Assembly (NCBI GenBank): GCA_029379225.1
Contig: JAQYWR010000045.1
Coordinates: 1 to 64,000, forward strand
Reading direction: 5' to 3'
DNA length: 64,000 bases
Origin: Nostoc sp. S4
Lineage (GTDB): Bacteria; Cyanobacteriota; Cyanobacteriia; Cyanobacteriales; Nostocaceae
In this document: one piece after another, positions 36,940 to 45,905 of the stretch
Layout: every line of letters begins with the position of its first letter
Numbering within the stretch: the stretch's first letter is position 1
Notes under the pieces: model-generated
Told to the model about the DNA's origin: nothing
The model's input: only the letters and a program-made list of their open reading frames with translations
The model's database searches: none
Program-made: the position numbers and the translations under genes

Positions 36940-37605
36940 TTATCTTGCTGATGCTAATTTATCAGCAATGCGTGTAGTTTCTGGCAGGCGATATTTGGGT
37001 GTGCAGCGTAATACATAGTCAATTGCTGTAGGTAGACTGATTCGATGACCGCTGGAGATGTACAACGGTTTTACTCCTGTGCGCGATCGCAAAACTGCTC
37101 CAATTATTTCACCTTGATGGATTAGCGATCGCCAGTTACCTCTGGTTTCTGGCAATTCTTCATGCTTACCGATCAACAATGACTTAGCGACACCAATTGT
37201 CGGTATATCCACAAGTAACCCCAAATGGCTTGCTATACCAAATCTGCGAGGATGAGCAATTCCCTGGCCGTCGCACAGAATTAGATCTGGTATTGTTTTA
37301 ACCTTCTCTAAAGCATCCAGGACAGCGGGAATTTCCCGAAATGAAAGAAAACCAGGAATATAAGGAAAGGTTGTAGGACGGTGCGCTAGGCTTGTCTCAA
37401 TTATTTGCAAATCAGGAAAACTCAGTACTGCTACAGCTGCACGGCTAATAGTGCCGTCGGCTTCAAAACCCATATCCACTCCAGCAACATACTGTACGGG
37501 TTCTTGCAGTCGATCCGATGTAATTACCTGATTTCGCAACTGTTCTTGGATAGCTATGGCTTCGTCTACTGTTGAAGGCCAAGCATGATGTTGATAAATC
37601 TTCAT
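36940..37605 (-). CDS. nfi: Endonuclease V (deoxyinosine 3'-endonuclease)
   Basis: Cuts DNA one base 3' of deaminated adenine (hypoxanthine) to start alternative excision repair. 221 residues, the normal length. Catalytic and binding motifs: YVAGVDMGFEADG (metal Asp), FPYIPGFLSFREIPA (the PYIP wedge and catalytic Glu), DLILCDGQGIAHPRRFGIASHLG (Asp, His) and GVAKSLLIG. ATG at 37605. Monocistronic. Confidence 0.95.
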   Translation of the reverse strand: MKIYQHHAWPSTVDEAIAIQEQLRNQVITSDRLQEPVQYVAGVDMGFEADGTISRAAVAVLSFPDLQIIETSLAHRPTTFPYIPGFLSFREIPAVLDALEKVKTIPDLILCDGQGIAHPRRFGIASHLGLLVDIPTIGVAKSLLIGKHEELPETRGNWRSLIHQGEIIGAVLRSRTGVKPLYISSGHRISLPTAIDYVLRCTPKYRLPETTRIADKLASAR

Positions 37606-37868
37606 ATTTTAAATTGAAATAAAAAAGTATTTTTTCCAAAATCGTTAGTGATAGCGGTGTATCTACAAATTAGATTATTTATTCAACTTGTATCACTTTT
37701 TGGGGTTCTTCAGTATTTAGTATGCTAAAAATATAGCAAATCCAATTAATAACTGTAAAAAGTTGTATAAGAATATTGCTCAAAACCTTGTCTTAGTTTA
37801 CTTCTTAAGCCTATTTATTGTTGACTAAATATCTAGATTGAGAGCAAAGTTAGGGTGTATTAAGAGCT
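37606..37868. other. AT-rich gap
   Basis: No gene. Upstream region of nfi and left flank of the transposase relics. Confidence 0.4.
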
Positions 37869-38108
37869 ATGACTGCTAAGAAAGGAATTAAAGTACTTAC
37901 TGAGCTTCTCAATCTAGAAGGAGTAAAAGTTATTTCACAACGCTAACATTAAGGAATAGGAATAATTTTACAAATAGAGCTAACCAATGAAGACAGTATT
38001 TGTCCTAATTGCGGAACAAAAAGCTATAAATTGCATCTAAATTTTAGACATACAGTCCTTGACTGTACAACCATTGCGCTGCTTGGTAAATATATGAGTG
38101 AGCGTTGA
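37869..38108 (+). pseudogene. ISL3-family transposase N-terminal relic
   Basis: One reading frame gives ELLNLEGVKVISQR, two stops, then GIGIILQIELTNEDSICPNCGTKSYKLH and FRHTVLD. This is the start of ISL3-type transposases with the CPNCG zinc-finger motif. Two in-frame stop codons and loss of the remaining protein show it is dead. Confidence 0.8.
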
Positions 38109-38224
38109 TGTAAAAGGTATCTGCTACTAAGCGATCGCAAGCTTGGTAAATCTTGTCTCTGGTGAGTGTACGCCAACGGAATCGCTAGCCACGCAATTTG
38201 ATTTTGCTTTTATAAACAGCAGGT

Positions 38225-38233
38225 AATGTTTGA
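38225..38233. other. Left copy of 9-bp target-site duplication
   Basis: AATGTTTGA at 38225-38233 is repeated exactly at 38749-38757, immediately outside the terminal inverted repeats. Confidence 0.85.
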
Positions 38234-38748
38234 CTGAAGGGGTGACAAAGGGGCTGAAACGGAATAAATAGGGGAGTGTGGCCGTTTTCAGGTAAAAAAA
38301 GATAGGTCAAGTATTCTCAACAAGACCTATCAAATGATAATCTTCGCTAAATTCTACCAAAACTGCGCTCAAAATCTACTGACACCCGCACAGTACAAGA
38401 TGCTAGAAATCTTGGTTCTGTTATTGCAATTTCATAAAACTGTGACCATAGAGAAGCTCTCATGTGTATTTCCACAACCAATAAAATTTGAAAGCCGACG
38501 ACGGAGTATTCAAAGGTTTTTACTAATACCCCAGTTATCAATTCAGTACCTATGGTTTCCGATACTCAAACGATGGGTAAAAAATAGCCCTGCTTCTAGG
38601 AGTAAAAAACTGATATTCGCCATTGATAGAACCCAATGGCGATTGCACTTGTGCGTCTCAAGCCCGGTAAACTACCCTATTTTCAGCAGGGTTTACGTGC
38701 TATGACCCTTATTCAATCAGCGCTCTAGCCTCTTTGTCACCCCGTCAG
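38234..38748 (+). mobile_element. Internally deleted IS4-family element with TIRs and TSD
   Basis: 515 bases bounded by imperfect 22-bp terminal inverted repeats (38234-38255 and 38727-38748; core GGGGTGACAAAG, two mismatches) and flanked by the 9-bp direct repeat AATGTTTGA. The inside holds the start of an IS4-type transposase (38334-38705) but not its catalytic C-terminal part. It is a non-autonomous derivative that could move only with transposase from elsewhere. Confidence 0.9.
38334..38705 (+). pseudogene. Truncated IS4-family transposase
   Basis: The frame begins MIIFAKFYQNCAQNLLTPAQY and includes PIKFESRRRSIQRFL, IQYLWFPILKRW and IFAIDRTQW, the last holding the first catalytic Asp of the DDE triad. 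After it the sequence jumps to RLHLCVSSPVNYP and ends in the right terminal repeat, so the second Asp and Glu are lost. The 123-residue remnant is about one third of a normal IS4-type transposase. Not functional as a transposase; it might compete for the ends. Confidence 0.85.
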
Positions 38749-38757
38749 AATGTTTGA
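38749..38757. other. Right copy of 9-bp target-site duplication
   Basis: Exact repeat of 38225-38233. Confidence 0.85.
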
Positions 38758-38876
38758 TTTAATATCGGTAATATTTGATTTAACACCTTGGAAACACACT
38801 TGATTTTATCAATAAATTCTCAAAGAAATTAATACCAATTTGAAAAAAGAATATAACAAATAGACCATCTGTAGAG

Positions 38877-38892
38877 ACGCGATGAATCGCGT
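38877..38892. terminator. Palindrome after the NRPS operon
   Basis: ACGCGAT-GA-ATCGCGT, preceded by GTAGAG, is a partial copy of a widespread cyanobacterial palindrome. It is 45 bases beyond the NRPS stop and may end the operon. Confidence 0.5.
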
Positions 38893-38937
38893 ATTGAACC
38901 AAGGATGTATTACAATCATTAATTTAATTGGCATAAG

Positions 38938-41900
38938 TTACAAATAATATTGCGATTCCTGAAAGCATAACTGTGGAACTGACGTTTCTATTTTATTGAA
39001 ACCAGAGGGTGTTTGCTGCAATAAATAGTTTGCCAGACTATGAATGCTAGGGTATGTGAATATATCTACAATCCTCAGGGAAGGGTAATCTAAAGATAAT
39101 AAGTGATGAACCTGTACTACTAAAAGTGAATGACCGCCAACTTCAAAAAAGTTATCGTAGATACTGAGTTTTCCACGATTTAATACCTGTCGCCAAACCG
39201 CCGCGATTTTTTCTTCTACTGGATTGCTAGGTGGGGTATTAGGCACTAGAGATGAGGAGAAACGGGGGCTGGGTAATGCTTTTTGATCGACCTTGCCATT
39301 CGGAGTTTGGGGAAATTGTTCTAGGGTGACAAAAGCACTGGGGATCATATACCCCGGAAGTCTTTGTTTTAAGTAGTTACGCAAATCCCGGATTTGACAA
39401 TCTGTAAATTGGGGTGTCAAGTAGGCGACCAATGCTGGACTACCATTCTCTTCTGCCCGTGCTACCACCACGACGTTCTGGACATTGGGATATTGACCCA
39501 GCACTGATTCAATTTCTCCTAACTCAATGCGGAAGCCACGAATTTTAACTTGATAATCAAGGCGTCCTAACAACTCAACATTGCCATCGCTCAAGTAGCG
39601 AGCCAGATCCCCTGTTTTATATAATCTACTTCCTCCTGCCTCCTCAAAAGGATTACAGATGAATTTCTGCTCGGTCAACTGTGGTTGATTGAGATAACCG
39701 CGAGCCACACCAATACTACTAATATAGAGTTCGCCTGGAATACCAATAGGAACTGGTTGGAGATTTCGGTCTAAAATATAAGTTTTTGTATTAGCAAACG
39801 GTCGTCCAATTGGTACTAGTCCATCAACAGATAAATTAATTGCAGCATTTTCAAAATATAAACTGTCAACAGTAGCTTCACTCACCCCATAAGAATTAAT
39901 CAAACGCGTCTCTGCACCTAAAAAATGTTGAAATTGCCGATACTCCTGTACATACCAACTATCTGAACCTACTATCAACAACTTCATGAAGCTCAAGTTC
40001 TGCTGTGTTTTCTCCAAATACTGAATTAAATTCCGTAAAACAGGTGGCACAAACTCTGCACAATCAACTTCGTGGTTTTGCATCAATGCATATAGCTTGT
40101 CTGGTTCTAAAAGCCACTCTCGCGGGCAAATGACTAATTTTGCTCCAGAACAAAGCGCCCGAACCATATCTCCAGAAAAAACATCAAAAGAGAAACTTGC
40201 CATTTGTAAATGACTGGTACAGGAGCGAAGTTGATAGGCATCTTCCCAAGCCATATATGCGTTAACCAAATTTCGATGAGTGACCATCACTCCCTTGGGC
40301 CTACCAGTAGAACCCGAAGTGTAGATGACATAAGCCAGGTTCTCGGCTACTGTCTCACTCACCAGATTTTGCTCGCTTTCGTGAGAAATTTTTTCCCAGT
40401 CTGTATCCAAGCAGATTACATCAGCTCTATGTTCGGGCAATTGATTCATTAACTTATTTTGAGTCAACAGTACTGACACTTGTGAATCACTCAACATAAA
40501 GCTCAAGCGTTCTTTGGGATAGTCCGAGTCTAACGGTACATAAGCCCCACCTGCCTTGAGAATACCAAGCAGTCCTACCAGCATCTCTAAAGAACGTTCC
40601 ACACACACCCCAACTAGTACATCAGCTCCTACACCTAAAGAGCGTAGATAATGCGCTAACTGATTAGCTTGAGTATTCAACTGCTGATAAGTCAGTTTTG
40701 CAAAGCCAAACACCACAGCCACCTCGTTGGGTGTGCGCTTCACTTGCATCTCAAACAACTGATGCAGACATTTATCCTGGGGAAACTCGCTCTGAGTGCA
40801 ATTCCACTGCACCAGTATTTGATTTTCTTCGGCTGGTGTTAACAACGGCAAGTCTGACAACCTTTGTTTGGGGCTGGCAATAATACCTGCTAATAAAACC
40901 TGAAAATGTCCCGCCATCCGCTTGATGGTGCTGGTATCAAATAAGTCAGTGTTGTATTCAATGCTGCCAGTGATGCCGCTTGCTATTTCCTCTAAACTCA
41001 GCGTTAAATCAAACATTGAAGTTTCGGTTTCTACTGTCATTAATTCCAACTTTAATGGCAGTTCCAGCGCCGCAGTTGATGCATTTTCCAAAGCGAACAT
41101 CACCTGAAACAGTGGGTTGCGGCTGGTGTCGCGTTGCGAGCGCACTTCCTCCACCAGTTTCTCAAAAGGCAAATCTTGATGGGCGTAAGCGGAGATTGCT
41201 ACTTCGCGCACTCGTTGCAGCAGTTCGCTAAAACTGGGATTGCCACCTAAATCAGTACGCAGCACGAGGGTATTGACAAACATACCAATTAATGGTTCTA
41301 ATGCTTGATGGTTGCGGCTAGCAATGGGAGAACCAACAACGATATCATCTTGCTGGCTGTAGCGATGCAACAGTACTTGAAACGCCGCCAGTAGCGTCAT
41401 AAACAGCGTCACACCTTCGCGCTGCGCCAGTGCCTTCAGTTCGTCAAGCAAAAATTTGGTAAATTTCAACGCCTGCTTTTTGCCGTTAAACGTCTGGATT
41501 GCTGGACGCGGATAGTCAGTTGGCAAATTTAAAACTGAACTATCAGCTAGTTGCTGCTTCCAATAGCTTAACTGTTCTTCTAGTACCTCTTTTTGCAACC
41601 ATTGACGCTGCCAGACTGCAAAATCTGCATACTGAATTGATAAATCAGTTAGAGGAGAAGGCCGATCCTGGCTGAAGGCAGAGTACAGCGCTGTTAATTC
41701 TTCTAGTAAGATGTTGAGCGACCAACCATCGGCAGCAATGTGGTGGATGGTAAGCAGGAGGATGTGACAGGTTTGTGGGAAATTGAGGCGATCGCAATCT
41801 GTAACAGAGTCAACACAGAAGGGAGACTGACCCAGATACAGCAAAGTGGCTCGTAGCATCGGGTCTTGGCTGAGGTCAAACGGAGAGTTTGCTTCAGCAA

Positions 41901-43962
41901 CAATGAGACGCTTCACTTCCCGTTTCTGTTCTTCTACTTCCCAGGAACTCAAGTCAACCACAGGCAGAGCGATCGCCATTTGAGAGTGAATCACTTGATA
42001 GGGAGTACCGTCATCGGCGCTAAATGTAGTCCGCAGACTTTCATGGCGATCGACAATTTCCTGTAATGTTTGGTGTAGTGCTGTAACTTTGAGCGCACCA
42101 GTAAACACCAAAGCCATCGGCAGATTGTAGGCAACACTGCTGCCAAACCGATCTAAAAACCACAGTTGTTGCTGGGCAAAAGACAGGGGGAGCTTTTTTT
42201 CTCTTCCTACAGGCTCAATTTTGACCGATGTACCAAGTTGCTCCTGTTGCAAGCAAGCCGCGATCGCCTCTGCTAGCGCTGCAATGGTTGGATATTGAAA
42301 GATAGGCAGAATCGGTAACTCTGCACCGAACGCTGTATTTACACGGGAAATCACCTGAGTTGCTAGCAGAGAATGTCCCCCTAGCCCAAAGAAATTGTCA
42401 TGAATACTAATCTGCTCTCGCCCCAATACGTTTGACCAAATCTGAGCCAACTGCTGCTCGATTGGGGTGCGGGGAGCAACAAATGGCTTAGATTCCGTTG
42501 AAACTGCCACTACCGATAATTGCTGCTCGTCGGTCACGAACAGAGGCAAATCTGAGAGTTGCTGATGGGGATTCTCAACTAAATTTGCCAATAACTCTTG
42601 AAAATCTTCTAATAATTTCGCAATTGCCGAGGGCGTAAATAGCTCGGTTTTATATTCTAAATATCCTGTGAGTTGCTCGACAGGTTTCTCTAGGGAAACC
42701 AGGGATAAAAATAAGTCAAAATTAGCAGTGCCATTTGAGAGAAACTGCGACTCAATCCGTACTTCCGGAAGCATCAGAAGTTCATTAGGCGTATTTTCCA
42801 ACCCCAACATCACCTGATACAGTCGCTTATGGGCAAGATATGAAGTGTCTGCCAACAGTTGTAGCGGCATATCCTGGTGTTGGAATCCATCTAAAACAAC
42901 CTGATGGATTCTGTCCACTAAATCTAAAAAGCTCGGATTCCCGGATAAATCGGTTCGTACTGGAACAACTGTATTGAAAAACCCAATCAATCCCTGAACT
43001 TTACTGAGATTGCGACCCGCCTGGGTAGAACAAACAATAATATCCTCTTGTTGCGTATATTGATATAGCAGTACATTCAATGCTGCTAACAGAACCACAA
43101 ACAACGTCACCCCTTGGCAATCGCCTAGTTGTTTGAGAGCTACTGTGAGATGGGGGGAGAATTCTACAAGCTGACGTTCACCCTTGTACGTCGTGCTGGA
43201 TGTCTGCACAGCTTGAGGTAGTTCAAACGGTAGGTGCAGAGTCGGTAAATCGCCTGCTAGCTGCTGTTGCCAATAGGATCTCTGGGATTGTAAAATTTCA
43301 CCCGTTAACCATTGCCGTTGCCAGCGAGCAAACTCAGCATACTGGATTGGCAAGTCGGGTAATGAGGGTGGCTGACCGCTAGAAAAGTCCTGATAAAGAA
43401 TTGAGAGTTCTTTGGTAAACACACTTTGAGACCATCCATCATAGATAATGTGATGAATAGTCATCAGTAGCACGTATTTCTCTTCAGTAAACTGGAGTAA
43501 TTGAAACCGCCACAGTGGCCCTTGGGCTAAATCAAACGGCTTGCTAATTTCATCCTGGCTAATGCACTGATACTGCGCTTCTTGCTCTGCTGAAGCTAGC
43601 TGCCGTAAATCAGTTACTGGTAACTTCAGCTCACAAGTTGGGGCAATGACTGGGACAGCTTGTGCGCCGACTGATAAAAAAGTAGTTCTGAGAATGTGGT
43701 GACGACGAACAATCTCCTGGATACTTTTCTCCAGTGCATACATATCTAGAGAGCCATTTATCCAAAAGGCAAACGGCATATTATAAACCGTATTGTCCCC
43801 ACCGAACTGGTTAAGCAACCATAGCCGCTCCTGACCAAACGAAAGCGATAGGTTCTCTGGCCGAGCGATCGCTTGCAACGGCCAACCTTTGCGATAAGTC
43901 GTCAAGAGTGATTGAACGGCTTTCCAGCGTGCCTTTTTATTGTGTTCAGAGCGATCTACCAC
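38938..43962 (-). CDS. Nonribosomal peptide synthetase, C-PCP-C-A-PCP
   Basis: 1674 residues. Domains: C1 (~40-480, HHIIYDG at 170-176); PCP1 (GGHSLL near 530); C2 (~600-1040, HHIAADG near 740); A (~1070-1560, core YTSGSTGRPKG near 1217, SYGVSEATVD, YKTGDLARY, NGKVD); PCP2 (GGHSLL near 1610). No A domain serves PCP1, and there is no thioesterase. From alignment to GrsA-Phe by eye, the A-domain code reads D-V-G-E-L-V-S-V-D-K, near the ornithine type. Both PCPs keep the phosphopantetheine Ser. The start is GTG at 43962 with GGAGG five bases before it. It is the last gene of the minus-strand operon. A first C domain without A may accept a residue delivered on another carrier, for example the ACP at 58079. 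Confidence 0.95.
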   Translation of the reverse strand: MVDRSEHNKKARWKAVQSLLTTYRKGWPLQAIARPENLSLSFGQERLWLLNQFGGDNTVYNMPFAFWINGSLDMYALEKSIQEIVRRHHILRTTFLSVGAQAVPVIAPTCELKLPVTDLRQLASAEQEAQYQCISQDEISKPFDLAQGPLWRFQLLQFTEEKYVLLMTIHHIIYDGWSQSVFTKELSILYQDFSSGQPPSLPDLPIQYAEFARWQRQWLTGEILQSQRSYWQQQLAGDLPTLHLPFELPQAVQTSSTTYKGERQLVEFSPHLTVALKQLGDCQGVTLFVVLLAALNVLLYQYTQQEDIIVCSTQAGRNLSKVQGLIGFFNTVVPVRTDLSGNPSFLDLVDRIHQVVLDGFQHQDMPLQLLADTSYLAHKRLYQVMLGLENTPNELLMLPEVRIESQFLSNGTANFDLFLSLVSLEKPVEQLTGYLEYKTELFTPSAIAKLLEDFQELLANLVENPHQQLSDLPLFVTDEQQLSVVAVSTESKPFVAPRTPIEQQLAQIWSNVLGREQISIHDNFFGLGGHSLLATQVISRVNTAFGAELPILPIFQYPTIAALAEAIAACLQQEQLGTSVKIEPVGREKKLPLSFAQQQLWFLDRFGSSVAYNLPMALVFTGALKVTALHQTLQEIVDRHESLRTTFSADDGTPYQVIHSQMAIALPVVDLSSWEVEEQKREVKRLIVAEANSPFDLSQDPMLRATLLYLGQSPFCVDSVTDCDRLNFPQTCHILLLTIHHIAADGWSLNILLEELTALYSAFSQDRPSPLTDLSIQYADFAVWQRQWLQKEVLEEQLSYWKQQLADSSVLNLPTDYPRPAIQTFNGKKQALKFTKFLLDELKALAQREGVTLFMTLLAAFQVLLHRYSQQDDIVVGSPIASRNHQALEPLIGMFVNTLVLRTDLGGNPSFSELLQRVREVAISAYAHQDLPFEKLVEEVRSQRDTSRNPLFQVMFALENASTAALELPLKLELMTVETETSMFDLTLSLEEIASGITGSIEYNTDLFDTSTIKRMAGHFQVLLAGIIASPKQRLSDLPLLTPAEENQILVQWNCTQSEFPQDKCLHQLFEMQVKRTPNEVAVVFGFAKLTYQQLNTQANQLAHYLRSLGVGADVLVGVCVERSLEMLVGLLGILKAGGAYVPLDSDYPKERLSFMLSDSQVSVLLTQNKLMNQLPEHRADVICLDTDWEKISHESEQNLVSETVAENLAYVIYTSGSTGRPKGVMVTHRNLVNAYMAWEDAYQLRSCTSHLQMASFSFDVFSGDMVRALCSGAKLVICPREWLLEPDKLYALMQNHEVDCAEFVPPVLRNLIQYLEKTQQNLSFMKLLIVGSDSWYVQEYRQFQHFLGAETRLINSYGVSEATVDSLYFENAAINLSVDGLVPIGRPFANTKTYILDRNLQPVPIGIPGELYISSIGVARGYLNQPQLTEQKFICNPFEEAGGSRLYKTGDLARYLSDGNVELLGRLDYQVKIRGFRIELGEIESVLGQYPNVQNVVVVARAEENGSPALVAYLTPQFTDCQIRDLRNYLKQRLPGYMIPSAFVTLEQFPQTPNGKVDQKALPSPRFSSSLVPNTPPSNPVEEKIAAVWRQVLNRGKLSIYDNFFEVGGHSLLVVQVHHLLSLDYPSLRIVDIFTYPSIHSLANYLLQQTPSGFNKIETSVPQLCFQESQYYL

Positions 43963-44009
43963 GGAAACCTCCAGCCATGCTTATAAATCCATTGCCGATT
44001 GATTTACCT

Positions 44010-44885
44010 TTACAGTTGACGTTGTAGCAATGCTTTTTGAGGCATTTTCCAACTCCCAAAATATCCCTGCACTCTACCTAGAGATATGCCAGGAAAACAA
44101 ATTGCTGCACGGGCTTTGCCTTGAAAAATAAAAATAGGTGTATAGATTAATGGATTAGTCACTAGCCAAAGCACCTTTGACAATGGAAACTTGCATTTCC
44201 TCATCAAGAATCCAGCACCACGACCGTGGTTATACTCTCTTTTAATTGACTGAGAAATAGAATAAAGTTTAGTTGGGGTAGGATGTCGAATAACAATCTC
44301 TGGATCGAAGTAAGTCTTGGCTCCGGCATCAAGACAGCTATATAAGTAATCAACATCTTCCGCTCCTGCCCAGGGCGTACCAGGCCCCATATTTTCGTCA
44401 AATTCAACCTTGGCAAATTCGCTGCGGTAAAATAAGGCAGCAGTCATGCCAACGATCCATCCCTTGTCATAATCAACCACTCCAGCACTTTCAGGACTAT
44501 GGAGCATCGCCTCTTTATCTGACTCTAAATCCAGAACGTTGATAATTAATCCGCCCCAAGCTGAATCACGGTTAAAAAACTCGGATACCTTTGCCAAAAA
44601 ATCGGGAGGGTAAATACAGTCATCGTCAGGGAAGCCAAATAACTCACCCTTGACATGCTGTAAGCCTTGATTACGGGCGCGAGATAGTCCAGGTGATAGT
44701 TGTTTTATGTGAATAATTGGAAATTTCTGAGTGTAGAACTTTACGAGTTCTGCCAATCGGTCATCGGCGTTTTGGTCAATTAGGATTAGCTCAAAATCAG
44801 TGCAGGTTTGGGCTGCAAGTGATTGAAGAAAACGCTTTAACTCTTGTACTCTATATTTGGTTGATAAAATCAGAGAAAACCGCAT
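44010..44885 (-). CDS. GT2 glycosyltransferase (paralogue 1 of 4)
   Basis: 291 residues, GT-A fold. LILSTKYRVQELKRFLQSLAAQ opens the nucleotide-sugar site, LSRARNQG follows, and the metal-binding acidic triad is FGFPDDDCIYPP. GTPWAGAEDVDYL and RHPTPTKLY are shared with the other three. Hydrophobic stretches near the C-terminus (LVTNPLIYTPIFIF) may associate with membrane. Which sugar it transfers is unknown. It is 15 bases from the radical SAM gene and 47 bases from the NRPS gene. Confidence 0.88.
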   Translation of the reverse strand: MRFSLILSTKYRVQELKRFLQSLAAQTCTDFELILIDQNADDRLAELVKFYTQKFPIIHIKQLSPGLSRARNQGLQHVKGELFGFPDDDCIYPPDFLAKVSEFFNRDSAWGGLIINVLDLESDKEAMLHSPESAGVVDYDKGWIVGMTAALFYRSEFAKVEFDENMGPGTPWAGAEDVDYLYSCLDAGAKTYFDPEIVIRHPTPTKLYSISQSIKREYNHGRGAGFLMRKCKFPLSKVLWLVTNPLIYTPIFIFQGKARAAICFPGISLGRVQGYFGSWKMPQKALLQRQL

Positions 44886-44900
44886 CTTTAAATTTCCTAA

Positions 44901-45905
44901 TTATGCTATAGACAAGAGTTGAGGATGTTTCTCAATGGCATCAATGACAAGCCCAACATCGCCACATTTCTTGCAAGAATTATCTACTCCTAATATGTTG
45001 GGTAACTCACAGCGATCGCAGAACGATTTACGTAAATTTTCAACGTGATTATCTGCGATCGCATAAGCACAGTTACGGCAAATAAAATCTTTTGGCGCTT
45101 CCTCTTCACCGCTAACCCAACGTCGCCATTGCTGGATGGAATTTCCTTGATAAATCTCGCTCACACTGGCATCACTGATATTGCCCATTTTATATTTAGA
45201 GAAGTAATCGTGGCAGCATAAAATAGCTTCACCATTAGCATCAAAATGTAGCCACTGTTTGTCACGATTCCAAAGGCAACCTTGTAATTTTTGATGATTG
45301 GGTCTAATGGGTAATAATCCCTGATTTGCTTTTCCCGCAAATTCTACCATCGGAATAATTAAAATACTAGAGACTGCTGTATCTGCAAATCTGTCTTGAA
45401 TCATTTGAAAGCTTGCAGCATGTTGCCGATCCAAAGCTCCAACTACTACCAAATCTACTTTCACCTTTCGCGCTTGCACAGGTGCTTGAGCTAACAGATA
45501 ATCAAGATTAGACAAAACTTTGGGTAAATCCCGCGATCCGCGAGTTTGGCGATATTGGGCTTCATCCAACGTTGAAAGGTTGAATGTAAAACTGCTTACT
45601 CCTAAATTGAGCAGTTGGTCGGTTAATTCGGGCTTCAGCCCCGAACCATTGCTGTAGAGCGAAACTTTATAACCTGCATTCCGAATAACAGTAATCTTCT
45701 CAACTAGTTCTTTATCATAAGTTGCTTCCATAAAGCCGCTAAGAGCGATCGCCTCAATCGGATAGTCATGGAGTCCTTCAATAATCTTCTCTATATTTTC
45801 CAGAGATAGCGCACTTTTTTCTCGTTTATCCATAGATACAGGACAAAAAAAGCAGCGATGATTACAAACACTAGTTGTTTCAATTTGAACGTATTTTAAA
45901 CTCAT
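44901..45905 (-). CDS. Radical SAM/SPASM enzyme with extra C-terminal Cys pairs
   Basis: 334 residues. The radical SAM cluster motif is CNHRCFFC (Cys 14, 18, 21), followed by the GFMEATYDKEL and LYSNGSGL strands. The SPASM-like region has GCLWNRDKQWLHFDANGEAILCCHDY, MGNI and FICRNCAYA. A further zinc-ribbon-like part follows: SFCDRCELPNILGVDNSCKKCG. SPASM enzymes modify peptides, sugars or other substrates using a 5'-deoxyadenosyl radical. In this operon it probably tailors the NRPS product or a sugar. Its start overlaps the next upstream gene by four bases (ATGA type), so translation is coupled. Confidence 0.88.
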   Translation of the reverse strand: MSLKYVQIETTSVCNHRCFFCPVSMDKREKSALSLENIEKIIEGLHDYPIEAIALSGFMEATYDKELVEKITVIRNAGYKVSLYSNGSGLKPELTDQLLNLGVSSFTFNLSTLDEAQYRQTRGSRDLPKVLSNLDYLLAQAPVQARKVKVDLVVVGALDRQHAASFQMIQDRFADTAVSSILIIPMVEFAGKANQGLLPIRPNHQKLQGCLWNRDKQWLHFDANGEAILCCHDYFSKYKMGNISDASVSEIYQGNSIQQWRRWVSGEEEAPKDFICRNCAYAIADNHVENLRKSFCDRCELPNILGVDNSCKKCGDVGLVIDAIEKHPQLLSIA

